Assembly (NCBI GenBank): GCA_020352895.1
Contig: CP070685.1
Location: 2,428,847 to 2,465,573, forward strand
From: Phycisphaerales bacterium
Lineage (GTDB): Bacteria > Planctomycetota > Phycisphaerae > UBA1845 > G020352895
DNA: 36,727 nt
Direction: 5' to 3'
Below the pieces are notes generated by a model. It did not search any database. It saw only the letters and a program-made list of their open reading frames with translations, and had not been told where the DNA came from. Positions 1-9,326 of this stretch are shown in pieces. Position 1 is the first letter of the stretch, and every line of letters begins with the position of its first letter. A program made the position numbers and the translations under genes.

Positions 1-1249
1 GGGCGTGATCGGCCAGCATCGAATAGTCGAACTGCGAATGATCCGTGGCGATGACCACGCAGTCGTAGGCCGCCACGCTCTCGGGCGTGACCTCGACGCT
101 TATCATCTGAAGATCGTGCTCGCGCTGCCGGTGCGTCTGCTGAATGAACGGGTCGCAGTAGTCCACCAGCGCGCCGCGGGCTCGCAGCATCTCAACCAGC
201 GTCACGCTCGGCGACTCGCGCAGGTCGTTGATGTCCTTCTTATAAGCCAGCCCCATGACCAGAATCTTCGAGCCGTTGACCGGCTTGCGCTCCTCGTTCA
301 GCGCCTCGCTCAACCGCTTGACCACGTACTCGGGCATGCTGCTGTTGATCTCGCCGGCCAGTTCGATGAACCGCGTCGGCGTGCCGAATTCGCGGGCCTT
401 CCATGACAGATAGAACGGATCGATCGGAATGCAGTGGCCGCCCAGCCCCGGCCCCGGGTAGAACGGCGTGAACCCGAAAGGTTTGGTCGACGCCGCCCGG
501 ATCACCTCCCACACGTCGATGCCCATCCTGTCGAAGAGCACCTTGATCTCGTTGACCAGGGCGATGTTCACGCACCGATAGACGTTCTCCAGGATCTTGC
601 AGGCCTCGGCCGCTTCGCAGGACGAGACCGGCACCACCTTGCTGATGGCCTGCCCGTACAGGGCCGTCGCCAGCTCCAGACTCTTGGGTCCGATCCCGCC
701 CACCACCTTGGGAATCGTCTCGGTCGAGAAGTCCTTGCGCCCCGGATCCTCGCGCTCCGGCGAAAAGGCCAGGAAGAAGTCTCGCTCCGCCTTCATGCCC
801 TTCGACTCCAGAAGCGGCAGCACCTCCTCACGCGTCGTGCCCGGGTACGTGGTCGATTCCAGCACGATCAACTGCCCGGGCACAAGGTGCTCCAGAATCG
901 TCCGAGCCGTGTTGAGTACGTAGGTCAGGTCGGGCTCGTGCATCGGGTTCAGCGGTGTCGGCACGCAGATCAGAATGGCGTCGGCCTCTCGCAGCCGCGA
1001 CGCGTCGCTCGTCGCCTCGAACATCCCCTTGTCGCGCAGGCCAGCGATCAGGTCGTCTGGAATGTAGTGGATGTAGCTCTTGCCCGCATTCAGGCTGTCC
1101 ACCTTGGCCTGGTCGATGTCGTAACCCAAAACGCGGAAACCGGCACCCGTGAAGGTGCGCATGAGGGGCAGCCCGACGTAGCCGAGCCCCATAATCGCGA
1201 CCACGGCGGACTTGTCCTGGATTTTGCTGCCGAGGGCTGCGTTTGCCAC
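1..1249 (-). CDS. UDP-N-acetylhexosamine 6-dehydrogenase-like nucleotide sugar dehydrogenase (3' end outside window)
   Basis: NAD-dependent nucleotide-sugar dehydrogenase (UDP-glucose/GDP-mannose dehydrogenase superfamily, WecC/WbpA/TviB branch) that oxidises C6 of a UDP-sugar to a uronic acid in the cytoplasm. About 416 residues are visible and roughly 20 are lost at the left edge. The Rossmann motif GLGYVGLP is at residues 21-28, ESTTYPGTT near 129-137, and the catalytic cysteine is C273 in GGHCIPID. The C-terminal domain reaches the ATDHSQFDY segment typical of the family. The GTG start at 1249 is preferred because AAGGAG lies 8 bases upstream; no in-frame ATG fits. It is divergent from a DegT aminotransferase and close to a NeuD-type acyltransferase, which suggests synthesis of an amino or acetamido sugar for surface polysaccharide. 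Substrate (UDP-GlcNAc or UDP-ManNAc) cannot be decided from sequence alone. Confidence 0.93.
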   Translation of the reverse strand, partial: MANAALGSKIQDKSAVVAIMGLGYVGLPLMRTFTGAGFRVLGYDIDQAKVDSLNAGKSYIHYIPDDLIAGLRDKGMFEATSDASRLREADAILICVPTPLNPMHEPDLTYVLNTARTILEHLVPGQLIVLESTTYPGTTREEVLPLLESKGMKAERDFFLAFSPEREDPGRKDFSTETIPKVVGGIGPKSLELATALYGQAISKVVPVSSCEAAEACKILENVYRCVNIALVNEIKVLFDRMGIDVWEVIRAASTKPFGFTPFYPGPGLGGHCIPIDPFYLSWKAREFGTPTRFIELAGEINSSMPEYVVKRLSEALNEERKPVNGSKILVMGLAYKKDINDLRESPSVTLVEMLRARGALVDYCDPFIQQTHRQREHDLQMISVEVTPESVAAYDCVVIATDHSQFDYSMLADHA

Positions 1250-1291
1250 TCCGCCCACTCCTTCTGTTCATAGACTGCGGGCAGGGCGGAC

Positions 1292-1320
1292 ATGATACGG
1301 AGCCCCCGCCATGCCAACAA
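1292..1320 (-). promoter_or_regulatory. Sigma70-type promoter for the nucleotide sugar dehydrogenase
   Basis: Read on the minus strand, TTGTTG (1320-1315) is followed after 17 bases by TATCAT (1297-1292). The -10 box matches 5 of 6 consensus positions and the -35 box 3 of 6. Predicted transcription start is near 1285, giving a leader of about 36 bases that contains the AAGGAG ribosome site. This is a consensus match only. Confidence 0.5.
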
Positions 1321-1435
1321 GCGACGAAGTGCCCGCGCGGCTGGTCCGCTTGATTTGTCGAACCGCAGCCCCTACACCTTCGTCTTACCGGAGAGCGGTC
1401 AATCGCATAGCCCGCAGCACGCATCGAGGTGGCGG

Positions 1436-2545
1436 ATGGAAGTTCCCTTGTCACGCCCCGACATAACCGACGCTGAGCGCCAAGCCGTGGCGGCGGTGCT
1501 GCACACCCACTCGCTGGCTCTGGGGCCAGAGATGCCGGCGTTCGAGCAGGCCTTCGCGGATTACTGCGGAAGCCGCCACGCCATTGCGGTCAGCAGCGGC
1601 ACGGCCGGCCTGCATGCGTGCCTGCTGGCTCTCGGGGCCGGGCCCGACGACGAGATCATCACCACGCCGTTCAGCTTCATCGCCTCGACCAACTGCATCC
1701 TCTTCGTCGGGGCGAAACCGGTCTTCGTGGACATCGATCCGGAGACCTGGAACATTGACCCAAGCCGCATGGAGCCGGCGGTCACCGACCGGACCCGAGG
1801 CCTCCTCCCCGTGGACGTCTTCGGGCAGGTGGCCGACATGGACCCGATCCTGGACCTCGCCAGCCGTCGCGGCCTCTTCGTGCTGGAGGACGCCTGCGAG
1901 GCGGTAGGGGGGTCCTACAAGGGCCGCAAGGCCGGCACGTTCGGCCACGCCGGTGTCTTCGGCTTCTATCCCAACAAACAGGTCACCACCGGCGAGGGAG
2001 GCATGATCGTCACCGACGACGAGCGCCTGGCCCAACTGTGCCGCTCCATCCGCAACCAGGGCCGCGACCCCGACGCCGGCTGGCTGGCCCACGCCCGGCT
2101 CGGCTACAACTTCCGCCTCCCCGAAATGAACTGCGCCCTGGGACGCGTGCAGATCGCCCGCGCCGGTGAGATGCTCGCCAAGCGGGCCCGCGTGGCCGGC
2201 TGGTACCGCCAGCGCTTGCGCGACGAACCTCGGGTCGTTCTGGCCCGCTGCCACGCCGACGTGCAAATGAGTTGGTTCGTCATGGTGGTCCGGCTGGTCG
2301 ACTCCTACGACCAGGCCGATCGCGACCGCATCCTTACGCAGTTGGCCGGGCGCGGCATCGGGTGCAGCAATTACTTCACACCCATTCATCTCCAGCCGTT
2401 CTATCGCGACAAGTTCGGCTACAAGCCGGGCGATTTCCCCGTCACCGAGGCCCTCTCGGCCCGCACCGTGGCCCTGCCCTTCTTCAGCACCATGACCGAA
2501 GAACAGGTCGACTACGTCTGCCGGGTGCTTAAGGAACTTCTGTAG
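1436..2545 (+). CDS. DegT/DnrJ/EryC1/StrS family PLP-dependent sugar aminotransferase
   Basis: PLP-dependent aminotransferase that installs an amino group on a keto-sugar nucleotide. It has 370 residues from ATG 1436, the usual family length. The N-terminal segment begins with EVPLSRPDIT, and SSGTAGLH near residue 52 contributes to cofactor binding. The PLP lysine is K181 in YPNKQVTTGEGG. The open frame extends 48 codons upstream, but ATG 1436 has GAGGTG just before it and matches family N-termini, so the longer start is unlikely. The neighbouring dehydrogenase and hexapeptide acyltransferase resemble the dehydrogenase/aminotransferase/acetyltransferase sets that build diacetamido uronic acids (WbpA/WbpE/WbpD) or related sugars. 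The exact position aminated is not visible. Confidence 0.93.
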   Translation: MEVPLSRPDITDAERQAVAAVLHTHSLALGPEMPAFEQAFADYCGSRHAIAVSSGTAGLHACLLALGAGPDDEIITTPFSFIASTNCILFVGAKPVFVDIDPETWNIDPSRMEPAVTDRTRGLLPVDVFGQVADMDPILDLASRRGLFVLEDACEAVGGSYKGRKAGTFGHAGVFGFYPNKQVTTGEGGMIVTDDERLAQLCRSIRNQGRDPDAGWLAHARLGYNFRLPEMNCALGRVQIARAGEMLAKRARVAGWYRQRLRDEPRVVLARCHADVQMSWFVMVVRLVDSYDQADRDRILTQLAGRGIGCSNYFTPIHLQPFYRDKFGYKPGDFPVTEALSARTVALPFFSTMTEEQVDYVCRVLKELL

Positions 2546-2626
2546 ATGCGGCTGGCGTTCCGGCCGGGACTGCGGGAAGACTGTGGGCTCGGCAGGGACT
2601 CGCGTCGGCGCTGGCCGGCATCATGT

Positions 2627-3403
2627 TCAGGAAGTGGCCGAGGGCAACCGGCTACGCTCAGGCGCGCTATCATCCGCCGTCACGCCTGAAGGCTCGGCGC
2701 GAACGTACTCCGGAAGAAGCCACTCAGCGAACTCCTCTACCGAGGCGAAGTCCTTGATCACGCGGGCCGGTACGCCGACCACGGTCGTCATCGGACTCAC
2801 GTCGCGGATCACGACCGCACCGCCTCCGACTACCGCCTCGTATCCGATGCGCACATTCTGAATGATGGTTGCGCCGATCCCGATGAACGCCCCTGAGTCC
2901 ACCGTTACCCGCCCGGCCAGCTTCGCCCCCGGGCAGATATGCACGGCCGTCCCGATCTTGGACTCGTGGTCCACGATGCACCCGGTGTTGAGAATTACCG
3001 AATCGCCCAGTTGGCAATGCGTGCACACCAGCGCCCCGGCGGCGATGACGATGTTCTTTCCCAGCATCACGTTGTGAGCCAAATGGGCCGACGGATGGAT
3101 GGCATTCACCAGACGTAGCTCCATCTCCTCGACGTGATCCGCGAACTCCCGCCGCACGCCGTTGTCTCCAATGGCTACCACGGCGCCGTACAGCCCTTCA
3201 TCACGCAGACGCGGTAGGCAGGACAGATCCCCTAGGACCGTCCGCCCGTCCATACGCCGACCATGGAGATTGGGATTAGAGTCCACGAAGCCATCAACCC
3301 GATAGGTGCCGGCACGCAAGAGAATGTCCAGCACCACTCGGCCATGGCCGCCGGCCCCGACGATGACGACAGAGGGTTGGTCAGAGCAGCGCGTAGGGTC
3401 CAT
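2627..3403 (-). CDS. NeuD/PglD-type sugar O- or N-acyltransferase
   Basis: Left-handed beta-helix acyltransferase of the NeuD/PglD family, which transfers acetyl from acetyl-CoA to a sialic acid or to a UDP-4-amino sugar. It has 258 residues. An N-terminal Rossmann-like subdomain carries VIVGAGGHG (residues 13-21). The hexapeptide-repeat coil runs from about 110 to 220, with the likely catalytic base H146 in CIVDHES. The C-terminal turn GVPARVIKDF ends the fold. The last ~35 residues are a non-conserved tail, making it longer than the usual 200-215. The start is ATG 3403; the ribosome site is weak. It is convergent with the DegT aminotransferase (82-base gap), and the two may act in sequence on one sugar. 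O- versus N-acetylation cannot be decided here. Confidence 0.88.
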   Translation of the reverse strand: MDPTRCSDQPSVVIVGAGGHGRVVLDILLRAGTYRVDGFVDSNPNLHGRRMDGRTVLGDLSCLPRLRDEGLYGAVVAIGDNGVRREFADHVEEMELRLVNAIHPSAHLAHNVMLGKNIVIAAGALVCTHCQLGDSVILNTGCIVDHESKIGTAVHICPGAKLAGRVTVDSGAFIGIGATIIQNVRIGYEAVVGGGAVVIRDVSPMTTVVGVPARVIKDFASVEEFAEWLLPEYVRAEPSGVTADDSAPERSRLPSATS

Positions 3404-3588
3404 CAGGGCTCTTATCGGACGGGTTGGGGCCGGTCTGAACTTTTTCCCGGCATAGCCCGTACCGTCCTTCGGGGGGTGCGTTTGCCGGACTCAAGGGCTG
3501 GCAGAGGGAGAATCCGCCTTCCGATAGCCCGGTCTGGCTGGTTCCGGAGCCGCAGCGGTTCACGTGACGCTCTGCGTGCTCCAATTCG

Positions 3589-3617
3589 TTGACAGCTAGG
3601 GACTTGGGGCTTAGCAT
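3589..3617 (+). promoter_or_regulatory. Sigma70-type promoter for the epsI-like/TPR operon
   Basis: A perfect TTGACA (3589-3594) is followed after 17 bases by TAGCAT (3612-3617), which matches TATAAT at 4 of 6 positions. It lies in the 298-base divergent gap between the acyltransferase (start 3403) and the epsI-like gene (start 3702). The predicted leader is about 78 bases. No gene was seen in the rest of this gap. Confidence 0.6.
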
Positions 3618-3701
3618 GGCGAGCTCGTGTCGGCTCGCAGCTCGGCGGGCAAGCCTCTCGGCAGCTGCCCGCCCGCACGATTCCACGCTCAGGACGGCAA
3701 T

Positions 3702-4493
3702 ATGCAGGATGCTCTGAAACTAGCCTTCAGGAGCCGCGCATTTCTCGTCTGCGCGCTGCTCCTGGGTCTCGGCGCGATCAGCCTCCAGGCTTCCGCTCGC
3801 TGGCTGGAAATGTACTTCCGCAAAGAGGCCGCGCCCCTTCTCAAGCCTCTCAAATACCTGGATCAGGAAGCTCTGGCCCCCTACACAGTGCTGCAAAAGC
3901 GCCTCCTGCAGCCGGAAGAGGAGGAGTCCCTCGGAACCACGGAGTACGTGAACTGGATCATGGAGGACACCTCCGCCGAGCCCGACGATCCCGGACGCCT
4001 GGTACACCTGTTCATCACCTACTACACCGGCCTGCCCGACCAGGTTCCTCACGTCCCCGACGTGTGCTACCTCGGCGCCGGTTACAGCCCGGCCGGGGGT
4101 GGTGCCGGCTCCTTCGATATGCCCGAGCTGGCTGAATACGGCTACGATACGCGCGTGCCGTATCGCGCCCTGACTTTCATCAAGCCCGGCGACGTGCAGG
4201 ACATCCGTCCCGTCGTGGTCTATACGTTTGGTGTGAACAATGTGCTCGCGGCGGAGCGAAACCGGGTACGTAAGGAAATGGCCAGCATCCGCCAACGGTA
4301 CGCTTACTTCAGCAAAGTGGAACTGTCCTTCGGCTTGGGGCCAGAGCAACCATCGCGTGATGCGGCTGTTGAGGCGGCTAAGAAGATGTTGCGCAAGGTG
4401 CTGCCCCTGCTGATCAGTCAGCACTGGCCCGATCTGGACAATCTGGAGGCTGCCGAGGAAGGCAGGGTACGCCCGAGTCATTCCGCCGCCTGA
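3702..4493 (+). CDS. EpsI-like (DUF3485) exosortase-associated protein
   Basis: Resembles the EpsI/DUF3485 family, which is found fused to or beside exosortases in exopolysaccharide and protein-sorting loci; its biochemical role is unsettled. It has 263 residues. One N-terminal membrane segment spans about residues 12-30 (signal anchor). The rest should be extracytoplasmic and includes the family signature YYTG...HVPDVCY (about residues 107-123, with H117 and C122). The ATG at 3702 is chosen over a start 25 codons upstream because it directly precedes the membrane anchor and has AGGACGG upstream. It is followed 73 bases later by a giant TPR protein on the same strand. No exosortase is present in the window, so its usual partner must lie elsewhere or be absent. 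Confidence 0.85.
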   Translation: MQDALKLAFRSRAFLVCALLLGLGAISLQASARWLEMYFRKEAAPLLKPLKYLDQEALAPYTVLQKRLLQPEEEESLGTTEYVNWIMEDTSAEPDDPGRLVHLFITYYTGLPDQVPHVPDVCYLGAGYSPAGGGAGSFDMPELAEYGYDTRVPYRALTFIKPGDVQDIRPVVVYTFGVNNVLAAERNRVRKEMASIRQRYAYFSKVELSFGLGPEQPSRDAAVEAAKKMLRKVLPLLISQHWPDLDNLEAAEEGRVRPSHSAA

Positions 4494-4566
4494 CCGCGCG
4501 GACATGGCCGGCGGGCGGCTATGTGGCACTAGGCACGGCTCGATTTCAGTCCGGGGATCACCAATC

Positions 4567-7500
4567 ATGGCTAAGCGATTGAACAAGAATCTCGTAGTTG
4601 GCTTGACGCTGACCGGCATGACCGTCCTGACGGTCGTGGCCATATGGATGTTAAAGACCCTGCGCGACCAGGATCCACAGACCTACGTCGTTCAGGCTGA
4701 GGAGTACGCCGCCGACGGCAAGCACGTCATGTCCCTCAAGGCCTACCTGCGCGCTCATCGCGCCGCCGGCCGTAAGGACGCGAAATACCTCGTTTGGGCC
4801 GGCGACCAGGCCATGGAGGCCGAGGACTCCGACTACGCCCTCCGTCTCTGGTCTACCGCCATGACCCTCGATCCCAAGAATCTGGACGCCCAGCGCAACA
4901 TCGTCCAGTTCCGCCTGGAGCAGGCTCGGCTCACGAGGTCGGTGAGCGTATGGGCTGAGCTCAGAGGGCAGGCCCAGCTCCTCCTGAATCTGGAGGACTC
5001 ATCGGCACTCGGGCATAACGCCCTCGGTCTGTCCCTGATCGGCCTGAAGGGCCAGGATGAGTCGTTCGAGGCCAAAGGCGAGGAGCATCTCAGGCGCGCC
5101 GTCGAACTGGCTCCCGACGACGCCGACTACACGAATGACCTGGCCATGTACTATGCGTCGAGTGAGCGACTCGATGAGGCCAAGGCCATCCTGGTCAGAT
5201 TCCTGGAAGACAATCCCGATTCCGCACGTGGCATGATGCGCTACGCCGAGTTTCTCCAGCGATACGCCGATTACTATCGCCGACAGGCCCAAAACGCCCG
5301 CTCCAGAAGCAGGAATGAGCAGGCCGCCGAATTCACCGCAGAGGCCCTGGCCACGTCTGACGAAGCAGAAGCGTTGCTGCGCACCGCCCTCGAGCTACAC
5401 CCCGGTGATGCCGAGCTTTACATCGCCATGGGCGGCTATTGGAACGGGCAGCGTCAGTTCCTGGAAATGCGAAACGCCAAGAGGCCCGAGGACCAGAAGC
5501 TGACCGAGGAGCAGCTCTTCGAGCGGATCCGCACGTCTCTTGAGAGGGCCATCGAACTGGACCCCGACTCGTACCTTCCTTACATGGCCCTGGGCGACCT
5601 CTACCGCCAGCAGAACCCGCCTGCGCTTGAGGAGGCTCTCCAGGTCTACAAGGCCCGCTACGACCGGCCTCCGGCCTCCCGCAGCGGCTTCAAAGGGATG
5701 CTGAACCGCCAGAACCAGTTCCGTCTTTATGTCCAGGTCGTAGAAACGCTCCTGGAAGGATACGTCGCAGACGAGCCGACCAAAAAACAGAAGAAACGCA
5801 ATGACGAAATCATACAGGAGGCCGAGAGGTTCCTTGCCCTGGCCGTCTCAGAGCGCACCGGCGAAACCTCCGATACCTACAAGCTGAGGGGCAAGATCTT
5901 CCAGAGACAGGATAAGATACGCGAGGCTATCAACGAGCTGGAGAAAGCCAACGCCGCTTCCAAAAGACCGAATGTCGAGACGCTCCTGTTGCTCGCCGAT
6001 CTGTATCGCAAGGACGGGCAGTTGGGTGTTGCTTATCGCTCGGTGAAAGACGCGCTGGCCATCCGGCCTCAGTTCCCGCCTGCCTGGAATCTGCTGGGCC
6101 AGATCACATTGGCTCTCGACCAGCCGCAGCACGCCCTCGATGCCGCCGAACAGGTCCTTCGAATCGATGCCCAGAACCAGCACGGCCGCTGGCTGCGGGC
6201 TCAGGCCTTGGTGGCCCTGGGGCGGGAGGACGAGGTCGGCGAGGACCTGGCAATGCTGGTCCGCCAGGACGACGTGGTGAAGGGCAAGCTGCAGCAGGCG
6301 GTCATCCTGCAGTTTCAGGGTAGGGGCGACGAGGCCATCAAACTCGTGCATGAGGCCCTCGCCATTGAGCCCAACAATCACGAGGCCGTGCGCTTGGGCG
6401 TGCTCCACTACGAGGCCTTGGAAAAGAAAGACGAGGCCATCGCCATCATCGATAAGGGCCTGGAGGCGGACCCCAAGGATCGCCAACTGATGGCGATGAA
6501 GGTCAACCTGGAGGAGGAGGATCCCGAGCAGCGCGACGCCAGACTGATCGAGGTCATTCAGCAGGGCAGAAACCCGGCGGGCGTAGCGATCCAGATGTAC
6601 AACTTCTATGTCAGCAGAAGGAACGTCGAGAAGGCTCGGGAGTGGCTCGATAAAGCGGAGGAACTCGAGCCGTCTACCCCCGTCGTGATCGAGCGGCAGT
6701 ACCGCCTGGCCCTCCTGACCAAGGACTTCCCGAAGGCCGAGGAATATGTGGACAAGGCTGCTCGCCTGAACATCGACGGCGCCAATGGAGAGTTCATGCG
6801 TGGCGAGCTGCTCGTTGCCAGAGGTGAGTACCAGCGCGCCGTCGAGGTCCTCCGCAACGCCATCGGCGCCTACCCCAGCAACTCGGACGGCTACGTCTAC
6901 CTGGCCGCCGCCCTCCAGATGACCGGTCAGACCGCGGATGCGGTTGAGGCCCTGAGCACGGCCCTTGAGTATGACCCCACCAACGGGCGAGCCCACCTGG
7001 GTTTGGCCAAACTGGCCGAGGCAGAAGGCGATACGGACGGACTCTACGTGCACTTGGAAGGGTGCGAGAAGTATCTTCCCTCTGATCCCTGGGTCCGGGA
7101 GCAGCTCCAACTCAAACTCGAGAAGGAAGATCCCCAGGCGGGAATCGCCAAACGCGAAGAGGTCCGTCGCGAGCAACCCAAGAACGTGGAGAACCTCGTC
7201 AGGCTCGCCGACCTGTACGCCGATGCCGGCAGGTTCGACGATGCTGTCCGGATCGCCGACGAGGTCCTGGAGGAGGACCCGGAGCGCACCTGGTTCGTCT
7301 CCCGGGTCTACACTCGGGCGGGACGGGCCTCCGACGCCGAGTCCATGCTGAAGAGAAGGATTGAGCAGGCCGATGACGACCTGGCCAAGGCTCAGGCGCA
7401 GCTCTTCCTGGCTCAGCATTACCGTGCTCTGGCCAAGAGCCCAGAGCAGATGGCCCTGGCCGAAGAAGCCTTCCTGCAGGCGGCCAATTACTCCGACAAC

Positions 7501-9237
7501 TGGACTATCGCCTTCCAGATCGGTCGCTTCTACCATGGCCAGGCCCAGGAGCTGAACGATCGGGATCAGTTCCTTAAGGCGGCGCAATGGTACGATCGCG
7601 CTCAAGCCAAGGCCCAGCAACCATCGGACAGGGCCAATGTTGCACGGTTCATCTTCGACGCCCTGATTAGCGCCAGGGAGTTCGAAGAGGCCCGCGAGCG
7701 GATCGAGGCCTATGTCGCCGAGTTCCCGGCCGAACCCAGAGGCCTGCTTTATAGAGGTGAGATCGCCCTGCAGTTGGGCGAGATCCCTCAGGCCCTGCAG
7801 GCCTTCGATCGTTACCTTGAAAACAGCCCCAAGAGCGCGGTCGGCTACTACCGCCGCGGTACCGTGTACTTCGTCCGAAGCGAATGGGATCAGGCCATCG
7901 ATGACCTCTCGCAGGCCAAGGCTTTGGCTCCCGACGGGTTCGAGTACAACCACCGCAAGCGATTGGCCACCGCTCTTATGCGGCGTAGAGACGTGGACGC
8001 GGCCGTCGCTGAGCTCCAGAGCGTCCTGGCCGAGATCAAACCCGAGAATCGAACATCAGAAGAGGCCCTCAGTGTGGCCCGTCTGCTTTCCGAGGTCCTC
8101 GGGCGAAATGGACGCTTCGAGGCCCAACGTGCCCTGGCCACGCAGTATAAGAACTTGTTGCCCAACGATCCCTATTGGCACACCGTGCTGGGCCGCAATG
8201 CCATCGACATGGGTAACCTTTTCCAGGCCTCGCAGTATTTGCGCGAAGCCTGCAAGCTCAGCAACTATGACGAAGCGCCCGTGGCATCCGCCATGGACGC
8301 CTGGATCCGGGCCCGCGACTACGATCAGGTCATCAGTTTCGTGACCAACGAGGTCCCCGAGGACCGCCGCGGTCCCAGCGTTCACCTCCGGTGGGCTCAG
8401 GCCCTGGCCGCCAGAGGCGAAATAGAGGAAGCCAAGACCCATTTCGTAATCGCCCTGGACGGCTCGGCCCGAGACCCCGAACTCAATGCGACCGTCGCTT
8501 ATGGAATGCTCTTGTCTCTTGGCAAGGACGGTGCCATCGAGTTCGCCCGCGAGCGCCTCAAGAGTACCCCGGACGACCGCACGGCCAAGATGATGCTGGC
8601 TTCTTTGCTCGGCCAGACCCCCGAGAACCGCTCGGAGGCCATGGAGCTGTGGAAGTCCATGGCCGCCTCGGCAAGCTCAGACGGCGAACGGATCCTGCCC
8701 TTGACTGCGGGGGCCCAGCTCGCCTATCGGATCGGGGAATACGACACGGCCAAGATCTACTATGAGGACCTCATCGGCCTGTATGAGCGCGCTTACGAGG
8801 CGACCAAGAACCGGCTTCTCATGGTCAATCTGCCCGGGGTCTTGAACAACCTGGCTTACATGCTGGCCAACGACATGGATCAGCCGGAACTGGCTCTGCC
8901 TCACATCGAGCGGGCCGCCAACCTGGTCAGCGACAGTCCGCAGATTCTCGACACCCTGGGCTGGGTGCAGGTCAAGCTCGGGCGCTATCGCGAAGCCATC
9001 GGTGCCCTGAGCCGAGCCGTCGAACTGGGCGTCGAAAGCGGCAGGGACGTGGCGGAGTATCACTATCACGTGGCCGAAGCCTATGCCCGGGAAGGCGAAG
9101 ACATGACCTCGGCCGGCAACGAGTTCCAGCGAGCCTACGAACTTGCTGTCGGCGCGGGCGACGCGGCCACGAAGGAGTTGATCGAGAAACGCGCCGCCGA
9201 ACTCAACCTGACCGTGACGCCGCCCATCGAGCAATAG
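4567..9237 (+). CDS. Giant membrane-anchored tetratricopeptide-repeat protein
   Basis: A 1556-residue protein with one N-terminal membrane segment (about residues 8-30), followed almost entirely by helical TPR repeats to the end. Repeats have the usual A/G-8 and A-20 pattern, for example around the segments ending LDPKN, LAPDD and YDPTN. The nearest functional analogy is the PEP-CTERM/EPS system TPR protein (PrsT-like) that accompanies EpsI. Here the N-terminus is a transmembrane anchor rather than a lipobox, since no cysteine follows the hydrophobic stretch. The ATG at 4567 is preferred over one 21 codons upstream because it leads directly into the MAKRLNKN positively charged anchor. Probable role is scaffolding of an envelope export or assembly complex. 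The long antisense open frames here are codon-bias shadows. Confidence 0.9.
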   Translation: MAKRLNKNLVVGLTLTGMTVLTVVAIWMLKTLRDQDPQTYVVQAEEYAADGKHVMSLKAYLRAHRAAGRKDAKYLVWAGDQAMEAEDSDYALRLWSTAMTLDPKNLDAQRNIVQFRLEQARLTRSVSVWAELRGQAQLLLNLEDSSALGHNALGLSLIGLKGQDESFEAKGEEHLRRAVELAPDDADYTNDLAMYYASSERLDEAKAILVRFLEDNPDSARGMMRYAEFLQRYADYYRRQAQNARSRSRNEQAAEFTAEALATSDEAEALLRTALELHPGDAELYIAMGGYWNGQRQFLEMRNAKRPEDQKLTEEQLFERIRTSLERAIELDPDSYLPYMALGDLYRQQNPPALEEALQVYKARYDRPPASRSGFKGMLNRQNQFRLYVQVVETLLEGYVADEPTKKQKKRNDEIIQEAERFLALAVSERTGETSDTYKLRGKIFQRQDKIREAINELEKANAASKRPNVETLLLLADLYRKDGQLGVAYRSVKDALAIRPQFPPAWNLLGQITLALDQPQHALDAAEQVLRIDAQNQHGRWLRAQALVALGREDEVGEDLAMLVRQDDVVKGKLQQAVILQFQGRGDEAIKLVHEALAIEPNNHEAVRLGVLHYEALEKKDEAIAIIDKGLEADPKDRQLMAMKVNLEEEDPEQRDARLIEVIQQGRNPAGVAIQMYNFYVSRRNVEKAREWLDKAEELEPSTPVVIERQYRLALLTKDFPKAEEYVDKAARLNIDGANGEFMRGELLVARGEYQRAVEVLRNAIGAYPSNSDGYVYLAAALQMTGQTADAVEALSTALEYDPTNGRAHLGLAKLAEAEGDTDGLYVHLEGCEKYLPSDPWVREQLQLKLEKEDPQAGIAKREEVRREQPKNVENLVRLADLYADAGRFDDAVRIADEVLEEDPERTWFVSRVYTRAGRASDAESMLKRRIEQADDDLAKAQAQLFLAQHYRALAKSPEQMALAEEAFLQAANYSDNWTIAFQIGRFYHGQAQELNDRDQFLKAAQWYDRAQAKAQQPSDRANVARFIFDALISAREFEEARERIEAYVAEFPAEPRGLLYRGEIALQLGEIPQALQAFDRYLENSPKSAVGYYRRGTVYFVRSEWDQAIDDLSQAKALAPDGFEYNHRKRLATALMRRRDVDAAVAELQSVLAEIKPENRTSEEALSVARLLSEVLGRNGRFEAQRALATQYKNLLPNDPYWHTVLGRNAIDMGNLFQASQYLREACKLSNYDEAPVASAMDAWIRARDYDQVISFVTNEVPEDRRGPSVHLRWAQALAARGEIEEAKTHFVIALDGSARDPELNATVAYGMLLSLGKDGAIEFARERLKSTPDDRTAKMMLASLLGQTPENRSEAMELWKSMAASASSDGERILPLTAGAQLAYRIGEYDTAKIYYEDLIGLYERAYEATKNRLLMVNLPGVLNNLAYMLANDMDQPELALPHIERAANLVSDSPQILDTLGWVQVKLGRYREAIGALSRAVELGVESGRDVAEYHYHVAEAYAREGEDMTSAGNEFQRAYELAVGAGDAATKELIEKRAAELNLTVTPPIEQ

Positions 9238-9258
9238 AGAGCCGGACGCAATCCGCCT

Positions 9259-9284
9259 CGGCGGCGGTGCGGGATCGGCCGCCG
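9259..9284. terminator. Possible hairpin between convergent TPR and metH genes
   Basis: CGGCGGC (9259-9265) pairs with GCCGCCG (9278-9284) across a 12-base loop, in the short gap between two convergent stop codons. There is no T-tract on either side, so it is at best a weak bidirectional structure. Confidence 0.25.
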
Positions 9285-9326
9285 CATGATCGCCTCCGGC
9301 CGACTCCCGGTAACGCCTGGCCCGCC

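Noticed and set aside
5848-7953. 701-codon open frame antisense to the TPR gene
   Set aside because: It mirrors the repeat periodicity of the sense gene, shows no family motif and arises from GC-rich codon bias.
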